DNA of 64,000 nt from Nocardia acidivorans NBRC 108247 (GCF_001625085.1 NZ_BDAW01000031.1:45928-109927); one strand, 5' to 3'. Shown: positions 43,036 to 52,192, counted from the first letter of the stretch. Numbers and translations are program-made. Notes: generated by a model from the sequence alone, not told the origin.

Positions 43036-43857
43036 TTACTTACCTTGGAAGTTGGGCTTGCGCTTCTCGGCGAAGGCGCGCGGGCCCTCCTTGGCGTCCT
43101 CGCTCCGGAAGACCGGCAAGCCGACCTTCGCGTCGATCTTGAAAGCCTCTTCCTCGTGCATGCCCTCGGTATCGCGCATGACCTTCAGGATCGCCTGAAC
43201 GGCAAGCGGGCCATTGTCATTGATCAATTCGGCGATTTCGAGGGCCTTGTTCAGCGCCGTGCCGTCCGGCACCACATGCCCGATCAGCCCGAACCCCAGC
43301 GCCTCGGCGGCGGTGATGTGCCGACCGGTGAGCAGCAGTTCGGCCGCGACGGTGTACGGGATCTGACGCGGCAGCCGCACCGCGGAACCGCCCATCGGGA
43401 ACAGGCTCCACTTCGCCTCGGAGACACCGAATTTGGCGCTCTCACCGGCAATGCGGATATCGGTGCCCTGCAGAATCTCGGTACCACCGGCGATGGCCGG
43501 ACCCTCGACCGCGGCGATGAGCGGCTTGGTCAGGCGGAAACCCTTGAGCAGGCCCGGCATCCGGGTCGGATCGAACGCGCTGCCCTCGGACATGCCGTCA
43601 CTGGGATTACGCTTGGACATGGCCTTGAGGTCCGCGCCCGCGCAGAAGGCGCCGCCGGCGCCGGTCAGAATGCAGGTGCGAATGTCCGGATCGCTGTTCA
43701 CCCGCTCCCACGCCTCGGTCATGATGGCCAGCATCTCGCCCGTGAGCGCGTTCTTCTTATCGGGGCGGTTCATGGTGACGATCAGCGTGCCGCCACGCTT
43801 CTCCACGAGGGCATGGGGCTCGGTATTGCTACTTGTTTCAGCAGTGGCTGTCGTCAT
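43036..43857 (-). CDS. echA19: Enoyl-CoA hydratase EchA19-like
   Basis: 273 residues, crotonase family. The oxyanion-hole segments are ILTGAGGAFCAGADLKA and AAVEGPAIAGGTEILQGTD, with the catalytic Glu in SEAKWSLFPMGGSAVRL. These match mycobacterial EchA19, which hydrates steroid side-chain enoyl-CoA, very closely as I recall it, down to RAFAEKRKPNFQ at the C-terminus. ATG 43857 with GAAAGG upstream. It shares a divergent region holding a KstR-like box with the ALDH gene at 43983. Confidence 0.92.
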   Translation of the reverse strand: MTTATAETSSNTEPHALVEKRGGTLIVTMNRPDKKNALTGEMLAIMTEAWERVNSDPDIRTCILTGAGGAFCAGADLKAMSKRNPSDGMSEGSAFDPTRMPGLLKGFRLTKPLIAAVEGPAIAGGTEILQGTDIRIAGESAKFGVSEAKWSLFPMGGSAVRLPRQIPYTVAAELLLTGRHITAAEALGFGLIGHVVPDGTALNKALEIAELINDNGPLAVQAILKVMRDTEGMHEEEAFKIDAKVGLPVFRSEDAKEGPRAFAEKRKPNFQGK

Positions 43858-43916
43858 CGCCGACCTTTCTTTCCGCAGATTCGGGGACGAAACTACCCCG
43901 CGCCGTTGTCTTGAAC

Positions 43917-43930
43917 AATAACGTGTTCTA
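43917..43930. promoter_or_regulatory. KstR-like box (one mismatch)
   Basis: AATAACGTGTTCTA matches TnnAACnnGTTnnA except at the first position, between echA19 and the ALDH gene. Confidence 0.6.
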
Positions 43931-43982
43931 GTTTGGATCGTGGTGACCGCCGTCACGGGCGGCTAGTTATGGGAGAGACGCC

Positions 43983-45575
43983 ATGAGTGCAATGAGTACG
44001 CAGAGCAAGCTGCCGCCCCGGGTTACGGAATCCTTGATCAACCGGCTCACCGGCATGGTGACCGCGGGTAAGGCGGGCGAGGCCCGCGAGCCCTTCGAAA
44101 TGATCGAGGTCTACACCGGTGACGTGGTCGGCCTGCTGCCGCAGTCCTCGCCCGAAGATGTCGTCAAGGCCGTCGAGATCGCCCGCGCCGCCCAGGTCGA
44201 ATGGGCCGCGCGGCCGCTCAAGCAGCGGCTCGAGGTTTTCGAACGCGCCCACGAACTCATCCTCTCCGAGATCGAGACCATTGCCGACCTGATTCAGATC
44301 GGCTGCGGTAAAGCTCGCCGCATGGCCATCGAAGAGGCCTGCGACACCCCGATGGTCATCGCGCACTACCTCAAGACCGCGGAGAAGACGCTGCGCTCCA
44401 AGAAGCGCAGTGGCCCCATGCCGGTCATCACCACCTCCACCGAGGAGCACCGGCCCAAGGGCGTCGTCGCGGTCATCGCGCCCTGGAACTTCCCCTTCGC
44501 CATCTCCATGTCCGACTCCACCCCGGCGCTCATGGCGGGCAACGGCCTGATTCTCAAGCCGGACAACAAGACCGCGCTGTGCACCCTGTTCGGCATCGAA
44601 CTGCTGCACAAGGCGGGCCTGCCGCGCGGACTGGTCCAGGTGGTCTGCGGCGGCGGCCCCGATGTCGGCCCGACGATCATCGACAATGTCGACTTCGTCA
44701 TGTTCACCGGTTCCACCAATACCGGCCGCACCATCGGTGAGCAGGCCGGGCGCAATCTCATCGGCTGTTCGCTCGAACTCGGCGGCAAGAACCCGATGAT
44801 CGTGCTCGACGATGTGAACCTCGACGAATGCATCCCCAGCGCCATCTTCGCCGTCTTCGGCAATACCGGCCAGGCATGCATGCATATCGAGCGCATCTAC
44901 GTCCAGGAGCGTGTCTACGACGAATTCCTGCGCCGATTCGTCGCCGCCGCAGCGGAATTGGGCGCCAAGGCCGGGGCCACCTACGACTTCGACCCCGAAA
45001 TCGGCTCACTCGTCTCGGTCGACCATATGAAGCGCGTCGCCGCCCACGTCGACGAGGCCCGCGAGAAGGGCGCGACCGTGCTGACCGGTGGCAAACCGCG
45101 CCCGGACATCGGCCCCGCCTTCTTCGAGCCCACCGTGCTCACCGGCGTCACCAAGGATATGGAGCACGCCACCAAGGAGACCTTCGGCCCGGTCGTGGCC
45201 ATCTACAAGTTCGGCACCGATGAGGAGGCCATCCGCCTCGCCAACGACACCGACTACGGACTCAATGCCAGCGTCTGGGCGGGCGACCTGCACCGCGCCG
45301 GTCGCATCGCCGAGAAGATCGAGGCCGGGGCCATCAATATCAACGACGGCTTCGTCACCACCTACGCCGCCAAGGGCACCCCGTCCGGCGGCGTCAAGAG
45401 CTCCGGCGTGGGCACCCGGCACGGTGCGGCGGGCATCCTGAAGTACACCGACACCATCAATGTCGGCGTGCAGAAGAAGCAGATCCTGGCCGCCCGCGCG
45501 GGCATGCCGTACGAGAAGCAGCTCAAGAGCACCCTCATGACCCTGCGCCTGATGAAGAAGCTGCACCTGGGCTGA
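43983..45575 (+). CDS. Aldehyde dehydrogenase (succinate-semialdehyde dehydrogenase-like)
   Basis: 530 residues, complete ALDH: APWNFPFAISM, the Glu in SLELGGKNPMIVLDD, the nucleophile Cys in NTGQACMHIERIYV. The length and the C-terminal extension (MPYEKQLKSTLMTLRLMKK) resemble mycobacterial GabD2-type enzymes. It diverges from echA19 across a KstR-like box, so a steroid-derived aldehyde is a plausible substrate. A stem-loop with a G-U pair follows 24 bp after the stop. Confidence 0.88.
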   Translation: MSAMSTQSKLPPRVTESLINRLTGMVTAGKAGEAREPFEMIEVYTGDVVGLLPQSSPEDVVKAVEIARAAQVEWAARPLKQRLEVFERAHELILSEIETIADLIQIGCGKARRMAIEEACDTPMVIAHYLKTAEKTLRSKKRSGPMPVITTSTEEHRPKGVVAVIAPWNFPFAISMSDSTPALMAGNGLILKPDNKTALCTLFGIELLHKAGLPRGLVQVVCGGGPDVGPTIIDNVDFVMFTGSTNTGRTIGEQAGRNLIGCSLELGGKNPMIVLDDVNLDECIPSAIFAVFGNTGQACMHIERIYVQERVYDEFLRRFVAAAAELGAKAGATYDFDPEIGSLVSVDHMKRVAAHVDEAREKGATVLTGGKPRPDIGPAFFEPTVLTGVTKDMEHATKETFGPVVAIYKFGTDEEAIRLANDTDYGLNASVWAGDLHRAGRIAEKIEAGAININDGFVTTYAAKGTPSGGVKSSGVGTRHGAAGILKYTDTINVGVQKKQILAARAGMPYEKQLKSTLMTLRLMKKLHLG

Positions 45576-45599
45576 TGCCCTGAAATCGGTTGCACCCCA

Positions 45600-45631
45600 A
45601 TGATCCCCGGCCGAATACGGCTGGGGATCAT
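45600..45631. terminator. Stem-loop after the ALDH gene
   Basis: A 14-bp stem with one G-U pair (45600-45613 with 45618-45631) and an AATA loop. Confidence 0.8.
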
Positions 45632-45675
45632 CCGTATCGGTCGCTGTGCGGTCGCGGTGACCTGGCCGATGCCGA

Positions 45676-46138
45676 CGACATGACCGCTTACGGAGAACTC
45701 CGATTCGACATATTGGCCCGCAATGCCGCCGCCGCAGCACTTTTCGGCGAGGAGTTCGGCCCCGGCGGCAATACCGCCCCGCATCGTGTTCCCGGACCCG
45801 GCCGATCGCGAGGGGCAACTCGACTTGCCCGTGGTCGCCCGCGAAGCCGGCGGCAACCTCCGCATGCACCTGGCCCGCCACCCCGACGATCCGGCCTGCG
45901 CCGATTGATCGCCGAACTACGTTCCGCCAGCCTCGATTTCGCCACCTGGTGGGACGACCACACCGTCCGCGAACGCCCGCACCGCCCCCGGGCCGGAGAT
46001 CTGACGGTGCATTACGACACCCTGGTTTCCCCGGACGGCTCCGATCGCCGCCTGATCGTCTCCACCCCCCGCGGACCCGCCCTGCGCACCCTGGTCGCCG
46101 AATACACCCACCGCCGCCTGCGCCCGGACAGCGAAAAG
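45676..46138 (+). pseudogene. MmyB-type XRE regulator remnant
   Basis: The ligand-binding half of an MmyB-like regulator in pieces. One frame reads FDILARNAAAAALFGEEF, a second continues with RIVFPDPADREGQLDLPVV and HLARHPDDPA, and the first returns with LIAELRSASLDFATWWDDH, VRERPHRPRAGDLTVHYDTL and DRRLIVSTP. Two compensating frameshifts (near 45780 and 45905) and the absence of the N-terminal helix-turn-helix mark it as decayed. No start signal is visible. Confidence 0.72.
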
Positions 46139-46163
46139 GCCCCGACCGAAGTCAGGGCCTTTT
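46134..46163. terminator. Stem-loop downstream of tRNA-Pro
   Basis: AAAAGGCCC and GAC pair with GTC and GGGCCTTTT around a CGAA loop, with one C-A mismatch. A-rich on one side and T-rich on the other, so it can terminate the minus-strand tRNA or read-through from the left. Confidence 0.8.
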
Positions 46164-46181
46164 CTGTGTCTCAACCAACAC

Positions 46182-46256
<75 letters not shown>

Positions 46257-46343
46257 TGATGTGAACGTGGAGTAGCTTAGCCGATGGGTGGCGCTGATGC
46301 TAAATCGTGTGGTCAGACGGGGTAAATGGGTGGAATCGGCGGG

Positions 46344-47429
46344 TTAGAGCGGGCGGATGCTGGCGAGGATTTTCTTGGCCAGACCGGGGTCCACCGAACC
46401 GGCCACACCGGTGTCCGCGGCGATCGTGAAGACGAACGCGCCGCTGTCGCCGGGGAAGGCGAAGGTGTAGATCGAATAGGTGGAGGCGCAGCCGGCCGAG
46501 GGCGGCGGGGCATTGCCCTTGGTCTCCAGGTAGACGCCCTGGAGCTGACCGTCGCTGTTGGCGAAGGTCTCGGTCGCGCCGGGGGTGGAGCCGGTGGAGG
46601 TGGACCAGCCGATCTTGGCCATCCGGGTCGCGATATCGGTGGCCGCCTTGGCCGGGTCGGTCTCGGTGGACTGACTCAGAAAGACGTTGGTGCGCACGTA
46701 GTTCGGGCAGTAGTTGAGCCCGTCCTGCGCCAGACCCGCGATCGGCACCGAATCACCGCCGCCGTTGAAACTGGTCTGGCCGGTGCGATCCAGCTTCCAG
46801 TCCTTCGGAATGTCATATGCCGCACCGTTGTCCGCGATCGTCACCACCTGATAGCCCGGGATGACCGCGGCCGGGGTGGTCGCCTTCGCCGAGGTGGTGG
46901 CCTTGGGGGAGGTGCTGGGCTGAGCGCCCGACGGGGTGGTGGTGAGGGCGCTGATCAGCGACGGGGTCGTATTCGAGTGCGCCGAAGGCTCATTCGAACC
47001 GCGGTTCACCAATACGACCGTGACCACCACGCCGATGATGGCCAGGACCAGCACGCCGATGCCCGCGAACAACCAGCCCTTGCGATTGCCGCCGCCCGAA
47101 GGCGGCGGTGCTCCGTAACCCGGCGGCGGACCGTAACCGGGCGGCGGCGTTGTCTGGTACGGCGCGGGGCCGGACTGATACGGGGACTGCTGATACGGCT
47201 GATTCGGCACGCTCTGATAGGGCTGGCCGCCGGTGAACGGTGTCGTCGGCGGCGGACCCCACTGCTGGTGAATCGTCGGGTCCGACTGACCCACACCGTA
47301 ATTCGGCGGCGGCTGCTGCGGCTGCGGGGCCGACTGCCACGGCGAATCCTGACTGGGCACGCCCTGCCACCAGTCGGGATCCGGACCCCGCGTTGTCGGA
47401 TCCTCGTTCGGTTCATTACCACTGGCCAC
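46344..47429 (-). CDS. Proline-rich single-pass membrane protein with extracytoplasmic domain
   Basis: 361 residues. Residues 1-115 are low-complexity Pro/Gln/Tyr/Gly (YQSGPAPYQTTPPPGYG). One transmembrane helix lies at about 118-140 (GWLFAGIGVLVLAIIGVVV), then a Ser/Thr-rich linker, then a folded outer domain of about 170 residues (YQVVTIADNGAAYDIPKDWK) with Cys residues that may pair. Common architecture in mycolata, function unknown; resembles membrane-anchored lipoprotein-like ligand domains. Sits beside the tRNA gene with no operon partner. Confidence 0.75.
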   Translation of the reverse strand: MASGNEPNEDPTTRGPDPDWWQGVPSQDSPWQSAPQPQQPPPNYGVGQSDPTIHQQWGPPPTTPFTGGQPYQSVPNQPYQQSPYQSGPAPYQTTPPPGYGPPPGYGAPPPSGGGNRKGWLFAGIGVLVLAIIGVVVTVVLVNRGSNEPSAHSNTTPSLISALTTTPSGAQPSTSPKATTSAKATTPAAVIPGYQVVTIADNGAAYDIPKDWKLDRTGQTSFNGGGDSVPIAGLAQDGLNYCPNYVRTNVFLSQSTETDPAKAATDIATRMAKIGWSTSTGSTPGATETFANSDGQLQGVYLETKGNAPPPSAGCASTYSIYTFAFPGDSGAFVFTIAADTGVAGSVDPGLAKKILASIRPL

Positions 47430-47481
47430 GGCTCACCCCTGACTGACGACTACATACCGCGTTGTATATCGCGGCGGACGC

Positions 47482-48444
47482 CTAACGCGCGACAGCCTCC
47501 GAAGTGGTGCGCCCGCGACCCGATTCGGCGACCGGCTGCTTCGGGGGCGCGCCCACCAGGGTCACCAGCGTCGCCTCCGGACGGCAGCAGAACCGGTACG
47601 GCGCCCACGGCGAGGTGCCCAGCCCGGCCGAGACATGCAGCTTGGTGTGCGCGCCCCACTGCGAGGGACCCTTCACCCGCGACCGGTCGATACCGCAATT
47701 GGTCACCAGCGCACCGAAACCCGGGAGGCAGAGCTGCCCGCCGTGGGTGTGGCCCGCCATGATCAGGTCGTAACCGTCGCCCGCGAACCGATCCAGCACC
47801 CGCGGCTCCGGCGAGTGGGTGAGCCCGATGCTCAAGTCCGCCAACGGATTCGGCGCACCGGCCACGGTGTCGTAGCGATCCCGCTTCAAATGCGGATCAT
47901 CCACGCCCGCGGTCGAGATCTTCACCCCGGCGACCTCGATATCGCGGCGCACATGCGTCAGATCCAGCCAGCCCCGCTCGGTGAACGCCGCGCGCAGGTC
48001 CTGCCACGGCAGCGGATCACCGAAGACCCGCCTGTGATCCTTCTTGAAGTACTTCAGCGGATTCTTCGGCACCGGTGCGAAGTAGTCGTTCGAACCGAAG
48101 ACGAAGATGCCGGGACGACCCAACAGGCCGCCGAGGGCCTGCACCACCGCGGGCACCGACTTCATATGCGAGAGATTGTCACCGGTGTTCACCACCAGAT
48201 CCGGCTCCAGCCGATCCAGTTCGCGCAACCACGCCTGTTTCAACTGCTGACCGGGCATCATGTGCAGATCGGAGATGTGCAGCACCCGGAGCGAGGGTTT
48301 ACCCGGGGACAGCACCGGCAGCGTCGCCTCACGCAGGGTGAAGGCGTTGCGCTCGATCAGCGTGGCGTAGCCGACTCCGGCGACGGCGGCCCCCGCGGCT
48401 CCCAGAGCGGTACGGCGAAGGGTGGCGGTCGAGATTACGGGCAT
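47482..48444 (-). CDS. Calcineurin-like metallophosphoesterase (Rv3683-like)
   Basis: 320 residues. A short N-terminal hydrophobic segment (TALGAAGAAVAGVGYATLI) anchors or exports it. The dimetal site is complete: HISDLHMMPG, VNTGDNL, FGSNDYF, and GHTHGGQLCLP. Such YkuE/UDP-diacylglucosamine-hydrolase-like enzymes cleave phosphodiesters, often in lipids. ATG 48444 gives the shortest frame with an intact anchor. Diverges from the YqeY-like gene. Confidence 0.88.
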   Translation of the reverse strand: MPVISTATLRRTALGAAGAAVAGVGYATLIERNAFTLREATLPVLSPGKPSLRVLHISDLHMMPGQQLKQAWLRELDRLEPDLVVNTGDNLSHMKSVPAVVQALGGLLGRPGIFVFGSNDYFAPVPKNPLKYFKKDHRRVFGDPLPWQDLRAAFTERGWLDLTHVRRDIEVAGVKISTAGVDDPHLKRDRYDTVAGAPNPLADLSIGLTHSPEPRVLDRFAGDGYDLIMAGHTHGGQLCLPGFGALVTNCGIDRSRVKGPSQWGAHTKLHVSAGLGTSPWAPYRFCCRPEATLVTLVGAPPKQPVAESGRGRTTSEAVAR

Positions 48445-48513
48445 TTGCCCAGAATAGGCGACCCGTTGAAAATGCGTCGAGCCTCGCGGGTGATGAACGG
48501 TACCGTGGCGGCC

Positions 48514-48978
48514 ATGTCGGAACTCAAATCGAAGCTGCGCGCGGATCTCACCACCGCCATGAAGGCCAAGGACACGCTGCGCCTCAATACGGTGCGCATG
48601 CTGCTCGCCGCCGTGCAGACCGCCGAGGTCGCCGGCAAGGAGGCGAAGGAACTCACCGATGCCGAGGTCATCGCCGTGCTGTCCAAGGAAGCGAAGAAGC
48701 GCAACGAGTCCGCCGTCGTCTACGAGCAGGCCGGACGCGGTGAACTCGCCGCCACCGAGCGCGCCGAGGAACAGATCATCGAGGAGTACCTGCCGACCCC
48801 GCTCACCGACGCCGAAGTGGCCGATATCGCCGACACCGCCATCGCGGACGTGGCCGAGCAAATCGGCGAGCGCCCGGGCATGCGCCAGATGGGGCAGGTC
48901 ATGAAGGTCGCCACCGCCCTGGCCGCCGGGCGTGCCGACGGCACCCGCGTCTCGGCGGCGGTCAAAGCCCGCCTCTGA
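48514..48978 (+). CDS. GatB/YqeY domain protein
   Basis: 154 residues, helical: SELKSKLRADLTTAMKAKD, VIAVLSKEAKKRNES and the C-terminal GMRQMGQVMKVATALAAGR are the YqeY signature, a tRNA-amidotransferase-tail domain found as a free protein. It may assist tRNA-linked amidation; the role is not established. ATG 48514 is preferred; in-frame ATG 48493 is the alternative. Equivalent to Rv3688c in the syntenic M. tuberculosis region. Confidence 0.85.
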   Translation: MSELKSKLRADLTTAMKAKDTLRLNTVRMLLAAVQTAEVAGKEAKELTDAEVIAVLSKEAKKRNESAVVYEQAGRGELAATERAEEQIIEEYLPTPLTDAEVADIADTAIADVAEQIGERPGMRQMGQVMKVATALAAGRADGTRVSAAVKARL

Positions 48979-49004
48979 ACGCGGCTCGCGTCCGGTCTCG
49001 GCGA

Positions 49005-49030
49005 CGCTCGCACCCGCGCGGGTGCGAGCG
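49005..49030. terminator. 26-bp perfect palindrome after yqeY
   Basis: CGCTCGCACCCGC followed by its exact reverse complement (49005-49030); GC-rich, no T-run. Confidence 0.65.
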
Positions 49031-49127
49031 ACGCGCGCATTCGGCCTCTCGGCCATTCACGAACGTCCCGGGCGCGCACGTCGCACCGGGCGACGACATC
49101 GGCCGCGCGGACGGCTGGCGATACAAC

Positions 49128-49159
49128 CGTGGCCCCTCGCCGATCGGCGAGGGGCCACG
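49128..49159. terminator. 32-bp perfect palindrome before the ponA2 stop
   Basis: CGTGGCCCCTCGCCGA followed by its exact reverse complement (49128-49159). Acts as terminator for the convergent PBP gene. The stretch between the two palindromes has no visible gene. Confidence 0.75.
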
Positions 49160-49182
49160 CTCGGTAAATCGCTCGAATCCCG

Positions 49183-51621
49183 TTATCGCGGAATCGGGAT
49201 GGGTATCGGGATCGGCGGCAACTGCGGCAGACCCGGTATCTGAATGCCCGGCACCGTCGGCTGTGGAGCGTTCGGCGCGGGCAGCGGATGCTGGGTGCCG
49301 TCACTCACATAGATGGTGATCACCGAGCCCGGGATCGCCGAACCGTCCGGCGAGATGCTCATCACCGTGCCCTTGTTCGCGCCCGGGGCCGAGGCCACCG
49401 ACACCTGGAAGCCCGCGCCGATCAGACTCGCGGTCGCCTCGGCCTGGTTCTGGCCGATCACATCCGGAATCTGCGAATTGTTCGAGCCGCGCACGTACTT
49501 GTCGTCCAGCGGGGGCAGACCCAGCGGCGGGAACTTGCCGAGCACATTCTTCATCGCGCCCAGCCACGTCCGCGCCGGTTCATTACCGCCGTACAGGTTG
49601 CCGCTGCCGCAGTTGCGCAGCGGGTACGAGCAGATCTCGCCCGGGGTCGGGCTGTCACCGTAGATGTACGCCGCGCCGGCGAAGAAGTTGCTGAACGCCA
49701 GGAAGGCCGAGGAGCGGTGCGTCTCGGTGGTTCCGGTCTTGGCCGACAGCGGGAAGTTCCAGCCCACCGAGGAGGCCGCGCCCGCACCGGTACCGCTCAG
49801 CACGTCATGGCTCAGCGCGTTCGCGAGGGTGTTCGCCAGACCCGGATCGACCACCTGCTCACACGCCTGCTGGGTGAGCGGCACGGTCTTACCGCTGCGA
49901 TCCACCACCTCCTTGATCGGAGTGGGCGGGCACCAGCGACCGCTGGAGGCCAGCGTCGCGGCCACATTCGACAGCTCCAGCGCGTTCACGCCGACCGGGC
50001 CCAGGGTGAACGAGCCGAGGTTCTGGTCCTTCACCATGTCGGCCAGGCTCTGATTGCCGTGGCCCGAGGTGCCCGGCTGTGCGTACGAGCGCATGCCCAA
50101 GCGGACCGCCATATCGACGGTCGGGGTGACCCCGACGGCCTGAATCAGCTTGACGAAGGCCGTATTCGGCGAGGTCGCCAGGGCCTCGGTCACCGACATC
50201 GGCGACTTGTACGCGCCCGCGTTCTTGACGCAGTACGTCTCGGCTGGGCAGCCCGGCGTGCCCGAGTTACCCATGCCCTTGGCCTGGAAATTCGCGGGCA
50301 CGTCCAGCTGTGCGCTGATACCGAGCCCCTTTTCCATGGCCGCGGCCGTGGTGAAGATCTTGAAAATCGAGCCCGCGCCATCGCCGACCAGCGAATACGG
50401 CTGCGGCTGCACGGTTTGATGCGCATTGCCATCCAGCCCGTAGGTGCGGCTCGATGCCATGGCCAGCAGCGGATGCGAATCCTGGCCGGGAGCAATGACA
50501 TTCATGACCGAGGCGATATCGTCCAGATTCGGATCGGCGTTCGCGGTGACCGAGGCCTTGGTCGAGTTCTGCACATCCGGATCGAGGGTGGTGCGAATCA
50601 GGTAGCCGCCCTTGTCGATCTGATCGCGGCTGATACCGGCATTGGCCAGGTACTGCAGCGCGTAATCGCAGAAGAAGCCGCGGTCATTGGCGGCGATGCA
50701 GCCGCGCGGCAGTCCCTTGGGCTCGGGTAGCACACCCAGCGGTTCGGTCTTGGCCTTGCGGAATTCGTCGGCCCGGCTGGGGATATTGGCGATGAGCGTG
50801 TCCAGCACGGTGTTCCGGCGCTCCAGCACACCCGTGGGGTTGGTGTACGGGTTCAGCTTGGAGCTGGACTGCACCATGCCGGCCAGCATGGCCGACTGCA
50901 CGATGTTCAGATCCTTGGCATCCACGCCGAAGTAGGTCTGCGCGGCGTCCTGGATGCCGTACGAGGAATTGCCGAAGGGCACCAGGTTCAGATAGCGGGT
51001 GAGGATCTCGTCCTTGGTGAGCTGCTTGTCCAGCGTCATCGCCATGCGGATCTCACGGATCTTGCGGGCGGGGGTGGTCTCGGTGGCGGCGCGGCGTTCG
51101 GCATCGGTCTTGGCCACCACGAGCAGCAGATAGTTCTTCACGTACTGCTGGTCGATGGTGGAGCCGCCCTGCTGCACCTCACCGCCGCTGGTGTTGGTCA
51201 GGAAGGCGCGGAAGGTGCCCTGCCAGTCCACGCCGCCGTGCTCGGCGAAGCGTTTGTCCTCCACGGACACGAGCGAAAGCTTCATGTCGTTGGAGATCTT
51301 GTCGCTGGGGACTTCGAATCGCCGCTGCTCGTACAGCCACGCGAACGGCTGGCCGTTCGCATCGACCATGGTCGACACCGCCGGGACCGCACCCTCCACC
51401 AATTCGGCGGAGACGTTGTCTACGGCGTCGGCGGCTCGGTTCGAGATATAGCCGAAGCCGCCGGCGAGTGGGAACAGCAGCCCGGCGAGCAGGACGGCGG
51501 CCAGGACGCAGCTGCCGGCCAGTCTCGCGAGCGTTCGTGTGATCGGCACGACCCATAGCCTAATTGCCCTTTCCGACTGTCGGCGTCCGCCCGGGCGAGG
51601 GTGTCCGTTCGTCTGAATCAT
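49183..51621 (-). CDS. ponA2: Bifunctional class A penicillin-binding protein (PonA2-type) with PASTA domain
   Basis: 812 residues. N-terminal transmembrane helix (about 33-58), glycosyltransferase domain with VEDKRFAEHGGVDW, GGSTIDQQYVKN and RKIREIRMAMTLDKQLTKDEI, then a transpeptidase domain with SxxK in GSIFK, SPN in ATSPNTAF and KTGT in SAKTGTTE. A PASTA module (SQIPDVIGQNQAEATASLIG) and a Pro/Ile-rich tail end the protein. It polymerises and cross-links peptidoglycan. ATG 51621 gives a cytoplasmic tail; an internal GTG before PITRTLARLAG is possible. It diverges from whiB4. Confidence 0.93.
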   Translation of the reverse strand: MIQTNGHPRPGGRRQSERAIRLWVVPITRTLARLAGSCVLAAVLLAGLLFPLAGGFGYISNRAADAVDNVSAELVEGAVPAVSTMVDANGQPFAWLYEQRRFEVPSDKISNDMKLSLVSVEDKRFAEHGGVDWQGTFRAFLTNTSGGEVQQGGSTIDQQYVKNYLLLVVAKTDAERRAATETTPARKIREIRMAMTLDKQLTKDEILTRYLNLVPFGNSSYGIQDAAQTYFGVDAKDLNIVQSAMLAGMVQSSSKLNPYTNPTGVLERRNTVLDTLIANIPSRADEFRKAKTEPLGVLPEPKGLPRGCIAANDRGFFCDYALQYLANAGISRDQIDKGGYLIRTTLDPDVQNSTKASVTANADPNLDDIASVMNVIAPGQDSHPLLAMASSRTYGLDGNAHQTVQPQPYSLVGDGAGSIFKIFTTAAAMEKGLGISAQLDVPANFQAKGMGNSGTPGCPAETYCVKNAGAYKSPMSVTEALATSPNTAFVKLIQAVGVTPTVDMAVRLGMRSYAQPGTSGHGNQSLADMVKDQNLGSFTLGPVGVNALELSNVAATLASSGRWCPPTPIKEVVDRSGKTVPLTQQACEQVVDPGLANTLANALSHDVLSGTGAGAASSVGWNFPLSAKTGTTETHRSSAFLAFSNFFAGAAYIYGDSPTPGEICSYPLRNCGSGNLYGGNEPARTWLGAMKNVLGKFPPLGLPPLDDKYVRGSNNSQIPDVIGQNQAEATASLIGAGFQVSVASAPGANKGTVMSISPDGSAIPGSVITIYVSDGTQHPLPAPNAPQPTVPGIQIPGLPQLPPIPIPIPIPR

Positions 51622-51725
51622 GCCGACTGACCGGTTTTAGGCAACGAATGCGTGGACGGGCGTACCAGAAAATCTCAGGACGGTCTTGCGCTGGCCGTGC
51701 ACCACTATCTAGATTGAGAACCCAG

Positions 51726-51741
51726 TGTGATAGAGCTAACA
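51726..51741. promoter_or_regulatory. Crp/GlxR-type site upstream of whiB4
   Basis: TGTGATAGAGCTAACA fits TGTGA-N6-TCACA at all but one position, 109 bp before whiB4. A Crp gene lies in this window at 56265. Confidence 0.5.
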
Positions 51742-51849
51742 CTCAAAGTGGAATGTGGTGCAGTTCGCAGTGGGGTTGGGTATCTGCGCGCTGCACACGC
51801 GATTCTGGAGCGCCGTGACCCGGTGTTCGGACTGCAAAGGGGCACTTAA

Positions 51850-52173
51850 ATGCACATGACTACCCCGATAGCTCGATTGGACGTGGAGCAGGCCGAAGCG
51901 AGGATCGCTTGGGTTTCCCAGGCTCGATGCAAGGAAGTGGATCCCGACCAGTTGTTCGTGCGTGGCGCGGCACAGCGCAAGGCGGCAACCATCTGCCGGC
52001 ATTGCCCGGTGCTGATGGAGTGCGGGGCGGACGCCCTGGACAATCGCGTGGAGTTCGGTGTGTGGGGCGGCATGACCGAGCGGCAGCGTCGTGCGCTGCT
52101 CAAGCAGCATCCCGAGGTGACATCCTGGGCCGATTTCTTCCGGGTCCAGCGTACGCAGAAAGTAGCCATGTAA
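51850..52173 (+). CDS. whiB4: WhiB4-like iron-sulfur regulator
   Basis: 107 residues. Four Cys (27, 49, 52, 58) in the WhiB spacing should hold a [4Fe-4S] cluster, followed by the GVWGG turn (70-74) and a basic C-terminal helix (TERQRRALLKQHP). WhiB4 senses redox state and NO or oxygen and controls antioxidant genes in mycobacteria. The position between ponA2 and the two ArsA genes matches Rv3681c. AAGGGG precedes ATG 51850, and a Crp-like site lies upstream. Confidence 0.92.
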   Translation: MHMTTPIARLDVEQAEARIAWVSQARCKEVDPDQLFVRGAAQRKAATICRHCPVLMECGADALDNRVEFGVWGGMTERQRRALLKQHPEVTSWADFFRVQRTQKVAM

Positions 52174-52192
52174 CCCGTATCCCCATAAGCAG

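Noticed and set aside
49288..50730. A 480-codon frame opposite ponA2
   Set aside because: Antisense to conserved transpeptidase motifs, no start signal or domain.
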